Translations under genes and position numbers: made by a program | Shown here: one piece after another, positions 1 through 8,633 of the stretch | Position numbering within the stretch: position 1 is the stretch's first letter | Layout of the letters: each line of letters begins with the position of its first letter | NCBI RefSeq assembly: GCF_024505085.1 | Contig: NZ_JANIBC010000009.1 | Span: forward strand, 1 to 64,000 | Direction of reading: 5' to 3' | Length of the DNA: 64,000 nucleotides | Origin: Parvularcula maris | GTDB lineage: Bacteria; Pseudomonadota; Alphaproteobacteria; Caulobacterales; Parvularculaceae | Notes under the pieces: generated by a model | Databases searched by the model: none | Told to the model about the DNA's origin: nothing | Seen by the model: only the letters and a program-made list of their open reading frames with translations

Positions 1-2
1 GC

Positions 3-269
3 GCCTTCAAGTGGCGGGAGGAGTACTACCCCTACGGCGAGAAGCGGCGCGTAGTTTTTGTCGGGAAGTACGCCTTGCTCGCCTCGGAGGTAGGGTTCAG
101 GTGCCACCTTCGGCTCCTCCGGTCAGCCTCCTTGACCTACCGGTCGCGACAGAACGTCTTTCGGCCGAAGCACGGAGGTCGCCATGACACTCTATATCAG
201 CTACGAACCTCAAGAAAGTTGCAAGCTATCGTGGACACCGAAGGCTGGGAGTCAGCTGGCATTGATTAA
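3..269 (+). CDS. Possible 3' end of a gene cut by the window edge
   Basis: The frame is open from the left edge to a TAA at 267-269, giving about 88 codons with no start that I can place. The first residues (FKWREEYYPYGEKRR and on to GKYALL) faintly resemble the Arm DNA-binding region at the start of phage-type integrases, but the rest of the frame looks like no family I know. Its arginine-rich composition is also what a chance frame in GC-rich DNA produces. It is separated by 38 bases from the next gene on the same strand. It could equally be non-coding. Confidence 0.2.
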   Translation, partial: AFKWREEYYPYGEKRRVVFVGKYALLASEVGFRCHLRLLRSASLTYRSRQNVFRPKHGGRHDTLYQLRTSRKLQAIVDTEGWESAGID

Positions 270-307
270 GCCGAGTCGAACAAGCGTTCCGATTAAGAAA
301 TGAGACC

Positions 308-811
308 ATGATGAAATTCCTGACGTCAGTCGTGATCTCTGTGGCACTCGCTTGGCTCTGTTCGGACGACGCAAAAGCACAGCCCTTTCCACCTGGGTTC
401 GATGTTCGGAATAATGCTGTACGAGGCGCTGACTTCGGCGAGGCGTCCGAGGTAAGGATCGTTCCTTACAATGCCGGTGAGACCCTCTTCGAGAACGAAC
501 GGTTTGCAGTCCGCGAAAGGATCAATTTTCTTTCGACCGACCTGCAAACGCATGGCGACGCTATCTGCACGATCACCAAACCCGGTGAGAGATACGAGTA
601 TCAGGCCTCTCGACTGGTAGTCATAGTCAAGGCCGAACGGGATGAACCGATCACGCGCGAGTTCCTCTGGAACGAGGTCCGCCCCGTTCTGCGCCGGCTG
701 GTTCATGAGGAGGGCCATTGCCCGATGGCCCACGGCATCACCGCTCATATCTATCTGGAAGGTTGGGATGTCTCCGCCAATGGCGTGCCTTACATACCCG
801 AGGCCTTCTAA
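308..811 (+). CDS. Unrecognised secreted protein
   Basis: This is a 167-residue protein that I cannot assign to a family. It begins with a clear Sec signal peptide (hydrophobic stretch about residues 5-17, likely cleavage after the AKA near residue 25), so the mature form should be periplasmic or secreted. It has two cysteines after the signal (CTITK and CPMAHG regions), which could form a disulfide. Two adjacent ATG codons (308 and 311) are possible starts; neither has a strong ribosome binding site. It abuts the next gene exactly (TAA then ATG), so the two are probably co-translated and may act together. The open minus-strand frame over the same bases has no signal peptide or family likeness and is judged a shadow. 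Confidence 0.6.
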   Translation: MMKFLTSVVISVALAWLCSDDAKAQPFPPGFDVRNNAVRGADFGEASEVRIVPYNAGETLFENERFAVRERINFLSTDLQTHGDAICTITKPGERYEYQASRLVVIVKAERDEPITREFLWNEVRPVLRRLVHEEGHCPMAHGITAHIYLEGWDVSANGVPYIPEAF

Positions 812-1426
812 ATGCCGATCCTGACCATCCCGGCTCTTCAATCATCCGACATCGACGATGGCTACAACTTCCGAAACCGGCGGGCCTATGATTCAATCCA
901 TGCCCTCGTGTCAGAGGGTATGATGGTAGCAAGCTTCGCCTTCGCTATCGGGCAGAACCACGCCTGCGGGGAAAATGGCAATGCAGGTGTGAACTGTTCC
1001 TTCGAGCTTTTCTCACCAGTCTACCACGGCGCACCCGCTCAGATGCAGATGTACTACGCAGCCAATAAAGCCGCACGGAGCTGGACAAAGGAAGAACGCC
1101 AGGCCGTGCGCGTGCACCTCGATGAGGTTCGCCGCGAGTACGTACAGTATGAAAGCTTCGACGGGCACCTTCAGGGAATCGCCTATCGTATCCAGCGAGA
1201 GGAATACATTCGCAAACGGAATGCACAGCGGCAAGCCACACTCGCTCAGTGGAATGCAATTCTCGAAGAGGGGATGAGGATCGCGGAGGAAGTCGGCTGG
1301 AGCAAGGCTCTGATTTATGGCCTTTTCTCCGGTAGCAATGGCACCTCTGGCGTTTGCGGGACCCGGAGCAATTCGATGATCGACCGCTGTACCGAAGACG
1401 CGCTGTTTAACGCGCTCACTCTTTAG
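812..1426 (+). CDS. Unrecognised protein coupled to the upstream secreted protein
   Basis: This 204-residue protein starts directly after the stop codon of its upstream neighbour, with a GAGG about 8 bases before the ATG, so translation is probably coupled. I do not recognise a family. It has no clear signal peptide, several cysteines (CGENGNAGVNC, CGTRSNSMIDRC) and a charged, probably helical middle section around residues 90-155. The paired cysteines suggest a disulfide-bonded or metal-binding fold. Because its partner has a signal peptide, the pair could be a small secreted module, but nothing in the sequence fixes the role. A convergent gene follows after 77 bases. Confidence 0.6.
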   Translation: MPILTIPALQSSDIDDGYNFRNRRAYDSIHALVSEGMMVASFAFAIGQNHACGENGNAGVNCSFELFSPVYHGAPAQMQMYYAANKAARSWTKEERQAVRVHLDEVRREYVQYESFDGHLQGIAYRIQREEYIRKRNAQRQATLAQWNAILEEGMRIAEEVGWSKALIYGLFSGSNGTSGVCGTRSNSMIDRCTEDALFNALTL

Positions 1427-1503
1427 GTCGTCAATTCAAATCACTTAGCGTTCCCGCAGCTGCAACTTGCCGGCCACTATTAAGGTGGCGTCCCAGGCGT
1501 TCC

Positions 1504-2997
1504 CTAGTCGAGTTCTTCGAGTGCCGTTTCGAGCCTGGCGCTGAGCTCATGAAATGGAGGATTGTCCTCGAGCATCTTCATGTGAACGATGTCATTGGTT
1601 ACTGCGAGCGGAGGTCGTCCGTCTCCCGCGAAGTGTTCCGTCAAGAAACGGAACCCTGGATCCATGGCATCCCACCACCATAGAACGTCTTCGCTGAAGT
1701 CATTTGGGCTCGATGCCCGCCAACCAGTCGATTTCTGAATGGCGTTTCGCATCGGTTTGTAGTGAGTTTGAATGGTTTCAGCATCAATAGTCGTGATGCG
1801 GAACGTATAATGTTTCGGGGCGGCTCGCGGGTCAGCTAAGGCGTCGAAACCCGCTAGATAGTTATTGCCGTCATCATCGACGAATTGAATGAAGTCGGGA
1901 TGTCTCCACTGCGCTCGACTTCTTCTATGAAACTCTTGCCAATCATCGAATAGCGCGGCGACGTCACTGGCTGAGTAGGTTCGTCCCCCTGAGCGAAAAG
2001 TCACCGCTTCCATACCCGTCGCCCAAGTCGCGTTAGGTGCAGGCGTATTCTCGACATACAGTGGAACTCCAGCCTCTCGGCAGGTTCCGATGTAATCCTG
2101 TGGAGCGCTTTGCAATCTCCGATAGACCGTCGCTTGATTTTCCTCCGTCAGATTCCGAATCAAGGAGAGTATGCCGTAGCATTCATTGTTTATGCTGAGT
2201 TGGCGACCATTGTACCGCTGCCATATCGCCGCGAGGCCCAGACCGTTTCCTTTCCCCAAATAGCGGTCGGACTGCGCCTCATACCGACTGATCCGGTGGC
2301 CCCTCAGCGTCCGCTGGTTGCTGAGAAGCGGATCAACGAACCCCTCGATATCGCTCCAGTAGAGGTTAAGGATTAAGGTGGCTCCCATGAGTCCGATGAT
2401 CTCTCCTCCTTCAGCGACGAGCACCATCGTATCGAAGAGCCAGAGGGGATCGACCGGGCCGAGCGACCCAGCCCGACCGGTGCGGTCCAGTGTTCTGATG
2501 AACAGGGCCATCGCGTCCTGCTGAGCTCCGCACGCGGCAATCGCCTGGCGGTCCGCCGTCGTCATCGACAGTTGGTTGGCACCGGTCAGGTAGTCGCCCA
2601 AACTCTCCATATCGAGCGCGACGAGATACGGCGCAGTGGCGGCGATGCACTTTGGGTCACGCCCATCGTCCGTCGAAGAAACATTACTGTCCGTGGCGGT
2701 CCGAGAAAAAACCGATGTGACAACCGAAATGAGAGCGTTCCGTTCTGCTTCCGCCTTCTCGAGTTCTTCACGCAGCTCGCGTCGGCGCTGCTCAAGCGCC
2801 TCAATCTCGGCCTGCACCGTGTCGCGAAGCTGTTTGAGCGCAACGCTGTCAGGCGTCGGCTCTTTGTCGTCGGCTTCGTGCTGATCAGCCAGCAGTCTGT
2901 CGATCTCTTCACCGCTCGGAGGTTCCTGACTCGCCCATCCTAGCACCGGCCACAGCACGATGCATAAGATCGATAGAGGCACCATTGCTCTTGACAT
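1504..2997 (-). CDS. Unrecognised secreted protein with N-terminal coiled coil
   Basis: This 497-residue protein opens with a Sec signal peptide (hydrophobic residues about 6-20, cleavage likely near WAS-Q). A heptad-like coiled coil of about 45 residues follows (about 50-95, rich in Glu, Leu and Arg). The rest is a globular region of about 390 residues with no motif I can name; conserved-looking features include several Trp residues near VLWWWDAMDP and Cys residues at CIAATAP, CGAQQD and CRE. The ATG at 2997 is supported by GGAGGA 8 bases upstream. It converges on the preceding gene pair and has no operon partner of its own. Codon use looks like that of a genuine gene. It could be a periplasmic scaffold or enzyme; I make no functional claim. 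Confidence 0.65.
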   Translation of the reverse strand: MSRAMVPLSILCIVLWPVLGWASQEPPSGEEIDRLLADQHEADDKEPTPDSVALKQLRDTVQAEIEALEQRRRELREELEKAEAERNALISVVTSVFSRTATDSNVSSTDDGRDPKCIAATAPYLVALDMESLGDYLTGANQLSMTTADRQAIAACGAQQDAMALFIRTLDRTGRAGSLGPVDPLWLFDTMVLVAEGGEIIGLMGATLILNLYWSDIEGFVDPLLSNQRTLRGHRISRYEAQSDRYLGKGNGLGLAAIWQRYNGRQLSINNECYGILSLIRNLTEENQATVYRRLQSAPQDYIGTCREAGVPLYVENTPAPNATWATGMEAVTFRSGGRTYSASDVAALFDDWQEFHRRSRAQWRHPDFIQFVDDDGNNYLAGFDALADPRAAPKHYTFRITTIDAETIQTHYKPMRNAIQKSTGWRASSPNDFSEDVLWWWDAMDPGFRFLTEHFAGDGRPPLAVTNDIVHMKMLEDNPPFHELSARLETALEELD

Positions 2998-3229
2998 GAA
3001 CGTGTCCTCCGCTCGTTCAAACGCTAGATCACGACTGTTCGGAAATCAAAACTTCCCGTCGAAGAGTGGCCTTTGGGGACGATGATGGACGGGGAGGACC
3101 CTCGAAGCCATGCCAGATTCTGGCATTTCGCCATGCGTAGCCTGTAGATCAATCGTCGCCCATCCGAAGATTCCGTGCATAGGCTGGCAGTTAGGTAGCC
3201 GAGACGATCGCCGCGCTTCGGCGGAGTGA

Positions 3230-3725
3230 GACAGCGAAGGTGGTGAACGCCCGCCAAGGGAGGTGTGCGGACGCAAATTGTTGTAATCGTGGCGCCAACG
3301 GGGGAGCATGGTTGAGGCTATCGAAGGCCTCCTCATTCAATAGCTCATCCTGCAGTCAGCCGTTGAACGACTCGATGAACGCGTTCTTGGGTCGGCTTGC
3401 CCGGCTGGATGTAGTGCCAGGCGATGTTCTGATCACTCTGCCAGCGGAGGATCGCGCGACCGGTTAGCTCCGTGCCGTTATCGCTGACAATCGTCTCAGG
3501 CTTCCCATAGAGCCGTATCACCGCATCGAGTTAGCGCGCCACCCGCTGCCTTAAGATCGACGTATCGGCCATAAGAGCCAGACACTCGCGGGTGTAGTCG
3601 TCGATAACAGCGAAGATCCGAAAGCGGCGGACGTCCCCGAAGGGGTCGGCCAGGAAGTCGAGGAACCAACGCTAATCGGCGCCTGCTGGAACTGGCATGG
3701 GCTCTCGCGGTCCGTTGCACTAGGG
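3230..3725 (-). pseudogene. Relic of an IS3-family transposase (orfB C-terminal part)
   Basis: Read on the minus strand in pieces, this stretch encodes the DDE integrase core of an IS3-family (IS407-like) OrfB. The pieces in order are PMPVPAGAD then a stop, RWFLDFLADPFGDVRRFRI, DDYTRECLALMADTSI, a further stop after QRVAR, PETIVSDNGTELTGRAILRW, WHYIQPGKPTQ, a frameshift, AFIESFNG then a stop, LQDELLNEEAFDSLN, another frameshift, and WRHDYNNLRPHTSLGG. The catalytic D (VSDNG) and E (FIESFNG) regions are visible, but at least three stops and two frameshifts make it non-functional. No orfA and no terminal inverted repeats were found. Base limits are approximate. Confidence 0.8.
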
Positions 3726-3732
3726 CATCTCT

Positions 3733-4110
3733 TTATAGGTTCGACCAAATAGAAACCTTCGGGTTCAGACCCGCTTCAGAGAGTACACGCTTGATCTCAT
3801 CGAACGGTTCAGCTTCCATCTTCCCAAATGCGATAGCAGAGGCGCGCAAGATATCTTCATCGGACACCTCGTCAGCAGAACCAATATCCGTGTAAGGGTA
3901 TTTCATCGGCTCGTCTTTGGGGTCGTTCCTGCCTAGTTTCTCTCGGGCCACCCGCGCAATCGCATTAGCGAAGGCACAGCGTTGGTGAGCGCCTATACGA
4001 ATGAGATCATCCGTCCCAGGCTCGCTCCGCACTATCGCGAAACTGTCCCTCTCAGCCGTGATTGACACAGTTAGTACCTCGTCGCGGTACAGATACAATG
4101 TTTGATGCAC
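3733..4110 (-). CDS. Unrecognised protein next to the IS relic, possibly truncated
   Basis: This 125-residue frame has a balanced composition with acidic and helical stretches, so it looks like real coding sequence rather than a shadow. There is no signal peptide, membrane segment or family motif that I recognise. Its stop codon at 3733 lies within about 10 bases of the recognisable edge of the IS3 relic, so the original C terminus may have been lost and replaced by element sequence. The start at 4110 lacks a convincing ribosome binding site. It may be a decayed remainder of an older gene. Confidence 0.4.
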   Translation of the reverse strand: MHQTLYLYRDEVLTVSITAERDSFAIVRSEPGTDDLIRIGAHQRCAFANAIARVAREKLGRNDPKDEPMKYPYTDIGSADEVSDEDILRASAIAFGKMEAEPFDEIKRVLSEAGLNPKVSIWSNL

Positions 4111-4841
4111 GCATCTCGCCTTTCAGCTTTCAGTGGACCGCAACCGAGGGTGTGTAGCCATCTCGGCTTTTGAATCAACATACAGGGATGGGCGGCCTTG
4201 CCGACGCATGGCCTGATGCCGATCGAACACTCATTTTCGCAATCAGAATAGGAACCTTGCGCAGTCCTCAAGCGAAAAGCAGGCGGTGCGGAAGGCGCAA
4301 AAGCGGCCATCGACGATCCCGTTCGCTTCAGGTCTTTACGGCTCGTCGATGCGCACTTCGAGCTAACGCCACGGCGTTTCCAGTCGGGCGAGACGGACAA
4401 CCCCGGCAAGATATCGAAGGCCGAGGACCTAGACGTGAGATCGACGCCCTACACGGCGGCGAACTCGCTCCTGCTTCGATGCAAGAGACCCTCTGCATCA
4501 TCTGTCACACACATCCGTGCAGCGGCTTCGACCCTGATGAAGCTACCTCAGACTGCGAAGAGAAGCGTGACCGAGACACCGACGTGAACCAAGCACAACC
4601 AACGGAGCTTGACTGCCATGTCCGATGAGAGAAACGGACGTGAAGTGCGAGCAGAAAAGTAGTTGAGATGGTCGACGTATCTACCAGCTCCGTGGCTACT
4701 GGATGACAGGATTTCCTATAAGGTACTCACCTGAGTAAAAGTCTTGTCTCATCCACCGAAGTCGCAGTCCTAGTTGCCAGTCTTAAGATCCAAGAGCCGA
4801 TCGGAATGCGTAGACTATACTTCGTTCGCGCCGATTTGGTT
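4111..4841. other. Gene-free stretch, 731 bases
   Basis: I see no convincing gene, RNA or repeat here. Two overlapping frames on opposite strands (about 110 and 150 codons) have skewed Arg/Cys composition, no motif and no ribosome binding site. The stretch separates the IS relic from the 3' end of the catabolic operon and looks like decayed DNA. Confidence 0.5.
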
Positions 4842-6257
4842 TCAAGCCTCGCCCAGTTGTCCGTCCACCCCGATCGGCTCGACGTTCCCGTCGCGCTCGC
4901 CGTCCAAGAGAATGGTCGGTCCCGCGATGGTCTCGACCAGACGGTGGTGCGCTTCGTGGCCCAGATCGAACCGCGTGAGAATGAGTACCACGAACAGCGA
5001 ACCGGCGGCGGGCACGAGCGTCATGATCGCCTCCAACCCTCCTAGGGTGCTGGCCGTCTGGCTTGTGTTGGCAACGAAACCTGCTGCCGAAAGAAGGAGA
5101 CCAAGCAGTCCCACACCGAGACCGTTACCGAGCTTAAGAGAAAAGGTGAAACAGCCGAAGACCCCCGCTTCGATCCGGCGGCCAGTTCTTGCCTGACCGT
5201 ACTCGATGACGTCCGGTACCAAAGCCATGGTCAGCATGTTCGCTCCGCCCACCCCCATACCGACTACAACCGATAAGCCTAGCAGAGCGCCGAACCCGTT
5301 CATCGGAAGGGCATAGAACGTCACTAGAGCCAAAGCGACAAGACCGTGTGCGAACTGGAGGGCTCTCGCCTTGTCGATCCTCCGTGCCAGGAGGCCCCAT
5401 CCGGGGATAGCCAGGAACGTGGCTAGGGTGAACGCGAAGAGAGCTATACCGCCCGCTTCCTCCCGGCCGAGATTGTACTTCGCATAGTAGAGCACCATCT
5501 TCGCAAAATTAGGGAGAAGAAGCATTGCTAGAATAGCACAAACGGCGATCATCTGAAGATAGCGGTTTGCCTTCAGCGTACCGACTGCCTCGCCGAGCCC
5601 GATAGGGTCCGAACCTGCCTTACCTGGTGCGTCGATCTTTCGGAAAGCTGCTGCGTTCTGCCAGACCAGGACAACGCAGAGAACCGCACCCACCCCCGCG
5701 AAAAGCTGAAAGAGGCGCGCCTCTTCCCCCGCGCCGTCTCCGGCCAGGATCGGCCGTGTAGCGAGAGCTATGACGATCAGTGCGGCGCTGCTGAACATCA
5801 TCTTGACCGCTGCCAAGGTCGCTCGCTCACGGCTGTCCTTGACCGCCTTGGCCATCAGGCTGTTGTGCGGCACGTCGATGATGGTCAGGCTGGTGCGGAA
5901 GAGGATCGCAAAAAAGAGCGTCGTCCAGAACGCCGGTAGCCCTAAGATGGCGGGGTCGGTAAAGAAAAGAACGAAGAGACCCGCTGCCACTGGTGCCCCG
6001 GCGATCATATAGGGTCTATACTGACCGTACCTTGTCCTCGTGCGGTCGGCGATGTATCCGAACAGAGGGTCGGTTACTGCGTCCCAGAGCAGCGGGATCA
6101 ATGCGACGAGACCCGCTGCCGCCGGGGCAAGCCCGACGACATCCGTCAGGAAGAATAACCAGACCAGGTTCGGCGCATGAAAGAGCAGCGCCTTGCCGAA
6201 CTCGCCGAAACCGTAGGAGAGCTTGAGGCGGCGAGAAAGTTCGGGCCTGGTGGTCAT
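4842..6257 (-). CDS. GPH-family (MelB-like) sugar/organic anion:cation symporter
   Basis: This is a 471-residue inner-membrane carrier of the glycoside-pentoside-hexuronide family, with about 12 hydrophobic segments. The family signature is clear: D59-x3-D63-P64 followed by DRTRTRYGQYRP at about 71-82, which forms the cation site and the cytoplasmic loop after helix 2. The length is normal. It is the last gene of the nine-gene minus-strand operon and overlaps the sulfatase stop by four bases (ATGA), so it is translationally coupled. By context it would import the substrate after the TonB receptor carries it across the outer membrane, or move a desulfated product. GPH members usually carry sugars or glycosides, which hints that the substrate has a sugar or uronate part, but this does not prove it. 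Confidence 0.88.
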   Translation of the reverse strand: MTTRPELSRRLKLSYGFGEFGKALLFHAPNLVWLFFLTDVVGLAPAAAGLVALIPLLWDAVTDPLFGYIADRTRTRYGQYRPYMIAGAPVAAGLFVLFFTDPAILGLPAFWTTLFFAILFRTSLTIIDVPHNSLMAKAVKDSRERATLAAVKMMFSSAALIVIALATRPILAGDGAGEEARLFQLFAGVGAVLCVVLVWQNAAAFRKIDAPGKAGSDPIGLGEAVGTLKANRYLQMIAVCAILAMLLLPNFAKMVLYYAKYNLGREEAGGIALFAFTLATFLAIPGWGLLARRIDKARALQFAHGLVALALVTFYALPMNGFGALLGLSVVVGMGVGGANMLTMALVPDVIEYGQARTGRRIEAGVFGCFTFSLKLGNGLGVGLLGLLLSAAGFVANTSQTASTLGGLEAIMTLVPAAGSLFVVLILTRFDLGHEAHHRLVETIAGPTILLDGERDGNVEPIGVDGQLGEA

Positions 6258-7819
6258 CCTTGAGCCACCGGCTTTCTTAAAGCGCGAGAAGTTTCCATCT
6301 GCGCAGCTACTAAGCGTTCGAACATGGAGGTGCGCAAAGACGCAGAGGCGGGATCGCCATAGATATTATGCATCTCGTCGCGATCCTCGCCGTGGTCGTA
6401 GAGATCGCCGATCAGCTCCTCGCCTCGGCGAAGGGTAAGGCGGCCCTCATCGGTGACGAGGGTCAGCATATCGATGGGTGCGCCGGTGGCAGGGTCGGGG
6501 AAGATCTGCTGCTCTTCAACCAGAACATGGTCGCGTACGGACGCCTCCCGTTCTTGCAGCACGGGTGCGAGGTCGTGACCAGCGATGCCGTAATAGGGCT
6601 CGAGCCCCATGGCGCCGATCAGGGTCGGGCAAAGGTCGATGGAGCTGGCAAAGGAATCCGTCCGCCCACTGCTCACACCAGGACCCGCGATGACGAGCGG
6701 AACGCGGATACAGGCATCGTAGTGGAGGCTGACCTTCAGCATCAGGCCATGATCGCCGAACATGTCGCCGTGGTCTGCCGTGAAGACGATCAACGTATCG
6801 TCCGCCTGTCCGCTTTCTTCCAGAGCCGTAAGCACCCGCCCGACTGCGTCGTCGATCATCGTGATCATGCCGTACTCAGCGGCGGCCATCCGCTTGAACT
6901 GGTCCTCCGTCGGGCTGAAGGGCATCATCAGATGCACACCGTCGCCCCGGTTCCTGGTCATCTTTCTGAGGCTGGGCACGGAGCTGTCGTGAGGGTCGTA
7001 GAACGTCTTCGGCAGGGGAATATCTGCCGCATCGTACATATCGAAATAGCGCCCAGGAGGTGTGAACGGATGGTGTGGGTCGGGGAAGCTTACCTTCAAT
7101 AAAAAGGGGTCGTCCGAACCTTCTTGATCCCTGAGGAAGGACACTGCCTCTTCCGCCACATAGGTAGTGGGGTAGAGCTCCTCGGGCATGGAAGTACGCC
7201 AGACCTGCTGCGTGCCGAAGTCGCCGTCGAGCGCAACGGCCCTACCCTGAATATTCTTCGGATCGACTCCCTTCTCAAGAAGCCAGCGATAGTAGTGACC
7301 CGAGCAAAGGTCGGAGTGGAAGACGGTGAGACGCACATGATCGAAGCCGTAGAAGTCTTCTGGAACCTCCACATCGCCCTGACGCCAGAGGTCCATGCGT
7401 TCATGGTCAGCCCACCCGTCAGGCCAACCGAGCCGACGGCCATCCTCGGGAGGTTCGGATCCGAGGATGGCCCTGACGGCTTCCGCCGCATCATTCATCA
7501 CCTGAAGGTGCGACTTACCGACGAGACCCGTCTTGTAGCCTGCTTTCCTCGCCACGCGCGCGAACGTATTGATGCCCCAATCGAGGTCGATGCCGTTCAT
7601 CCGCGTACCGTGTCCGGACGGCATCATGCCAGTCATGATCGAAGCTCTATTCGGCATGCAGATGGGGTTGGCAACATAGGCCCGGTCAAAGACCCTGCCC
7701 CTGTCTGCCAATGCGTCAAGGTTCGGCGTTCGGACGATCTGGTTACCGCCAAAGCCCACATGATCCGCCCGGTGCTGGTCCGTCATGAACAGGAGAATAT
7801 TGGGACGGCGCGCGGTCAC
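6254..7819 (-). CDS. Cys-type sulfatase, cytoplasmic
   Basis: This 521-residue enzyme belongs to the alkaline-phosphatase-superfamily sulfatases (type I, formylglycine-dependent). It shows the N-terminal metal motif RRPNILLFMTDQ, the modification site C54-M-P-N-R (canonical C-x-P-x-R, where Cys becomes formylglycine), a GKSHL motif, and TADHGDMFGDHG for Ca and sulfate binding. There is no signal peptide, so it should act in the cytoplasm. The frame stays open further upstream, but the GTG at 7819 overlaps the GST stop as GTGA and directly precedes the conserved TARRPN, so I chose it. The gene is coupled at both ends. It probably removes a sulfate ester from an intermediate late in the pathway. 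Confidence 0.9.
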   Translation of the reverse strand: MTARRPNILLFMTDQHRADHVGFGGNQIVRTPNLDALADRGRVFDRAYVANPICMPNRASIMTGMMPSGHGTRMNGIDLDWGINTFARVARKAGYKTGLVGKSHLQVMNDAAEAVRAILGSEPPEDGRRLGWPDGWADHERMDLWRQGDVEVPEDFYGFDHVRLTVFHSDLCSGHYYRWLLEKGVDPKNIQGRAVALDGDFGTQQVWRTSMPEELYPTTYVAEEAVSFLRDQEGSDDPFLLKVSFPDPHHPFTPPGRYFDMYDAADIPLPKTFYDPHDSSVPSLRKMTRNRGDGVHLMMPFSPTEDQFKRMAAAEYGMITMIDDAVGRVLTALEESGQADDTLIVFTADHGDMFGDHGLMLKVSLHYDACIRVPLVIAGPGVSSGRTDSFASSIDLCPTLIGAMGLEPYYGIAGHDLAPVLQEREASVRDHVLVEEQQIFPDPATGAPIDMLTLVTDEGRLTLRRGEELIGDLYDHGEDRDEMHNIYGDPASASLRTSMFERLVAAQMETSRALRKPVAQG

Positions 7820-8622
7820 AGCGCCTCTTCTTTGCCCAAGGTCTCGCGCCATGCGGCAATGCGCTCCGTGCCCGCACGGCCTGCCTCGTTCATGGCAGCG
7901 ACCTTCTCGGAACGCTCCACATCGGCGAGGGCTGTGCGGTAGGACGCCCGGCTCTGAAGGGAAGCCCACCAGTCCGCCAGATGAGGGCGCTCCGCCCACA
8001 GCCAGTCGAGGCCTAGATGGGCGAAACGGTTAAGGTAGGGTGTCCACGCCGCATCAGCGAGGGAGTAGCTGCCTGCAAGGTAAGATGCTTCCGTCAGCCG
8101 TGCCTCTGCTTCGGCGATAGCACCGTCGACCACGGCGAATGCCTTGCCGACACCAGGAAAATCAAGCCCCTGGTCAAGAAGGGCCGCTCGGATCATGCGC
8201 TCCTGGGGGTCCTTGGTTGCCTCGAGCATGGCCTTGCCGCCATCGGGACGCTCGAGATGATCCTGACGGAAAGCGATCGCGTAGGAGAGCACCCCCGTCA
8301 TGCGGTGAAGGTCGTCGTCGATCCGCTTCATCCACCAACGCATGGCCGCCCTCTTCCCCGCATCCGCCGGACGTAGAGCCGGGTCGGGAAAGGCGTCGTC
8401 TAAATACTCGATGATCACCGTGCTCTCGGTGACCACGGTGTCGCCATGCACCAGAGTCGGCACGACACCGCGAGGATTGAGCGCTTTATAAGAGGGATCA
8501 CGCTGGTCCCCCGCCCTCAGATCAAGCTCCCTCCCCTCCCATGCGATAGCCTTTTCGGCGAGCACCAGGCGCACTTTCTGGGCGCAGGTGGAAAGGTCGT
8601 TGTGGTAGAGGGTCAGGCTCAA
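7816..8622 (-). CDS. Glutathione S-transferase family protein
   Basis: This 268-residue protein has an N-terminal thioredoxin-fold domain (about 1-80) with a catalytic-type STC motif at residues 11-13, the cis-proline motif VPTL (P55) and the glutathione-binding ES pair (E66, S67). A helical C-terminal domain follows (about 95-240). It is longer than typical GSTs of about 210 residues. Known bacterial GSTs in catabolic operons act as beta-etherases, reductive dehalogenases or maleylacetoacetate/maleylpyruvate isomerases. The FAH, dioxygenase and hydrolase neighbours fit any of these, and I cannot choose from sequence alone. The gene lies 11 bases after the FAH gene and overlaps the next sulfatase by four bases. 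Confidence 0.88.
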   Translation of the reverse strand: MSLTLYHNDLSTCAQKVRLVLAEKAIAWEGRELDLRAGDQRDPSYKALNPRGVVPTLVHGDTVVTESTVIIEYLDDAFPDPALRPADAGKRAAMRWWMKRIDDDLHRMTGVLSYAIAFRQDHLERPDGGKAMLEATKDPQERMIRAALLDQGLDFPGVGKAFAVVDGAIAEAEARLTEASYLAGSYSLADAAWTPYLNRFAHLGLDWLWAERPHLADWWASLQSRASYRTALADVERSEKVAAMNEAGRAGTERIAAWRETLGKEEAL

Positions 8623-8633
8623 GCTTTTCCTCC

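Noticed and set aside
4170-4628. Open frame of 152 codons on the plus strand, and one of 112 codons on the minus strand at 4071-4409
   Set aside because: They overlap each other, have skewed Arg/Cys/Pro composition, no ribosome binding site and no motif.
7820-7999. N-terminal extension of the cytoplasmic sulfatase
   Set aside because: The extension lies entirely within the GST gene and has Arg/Gly-rich shadow composition. The GTG at 7819 gives the family N terminus and the GTGA overlap.
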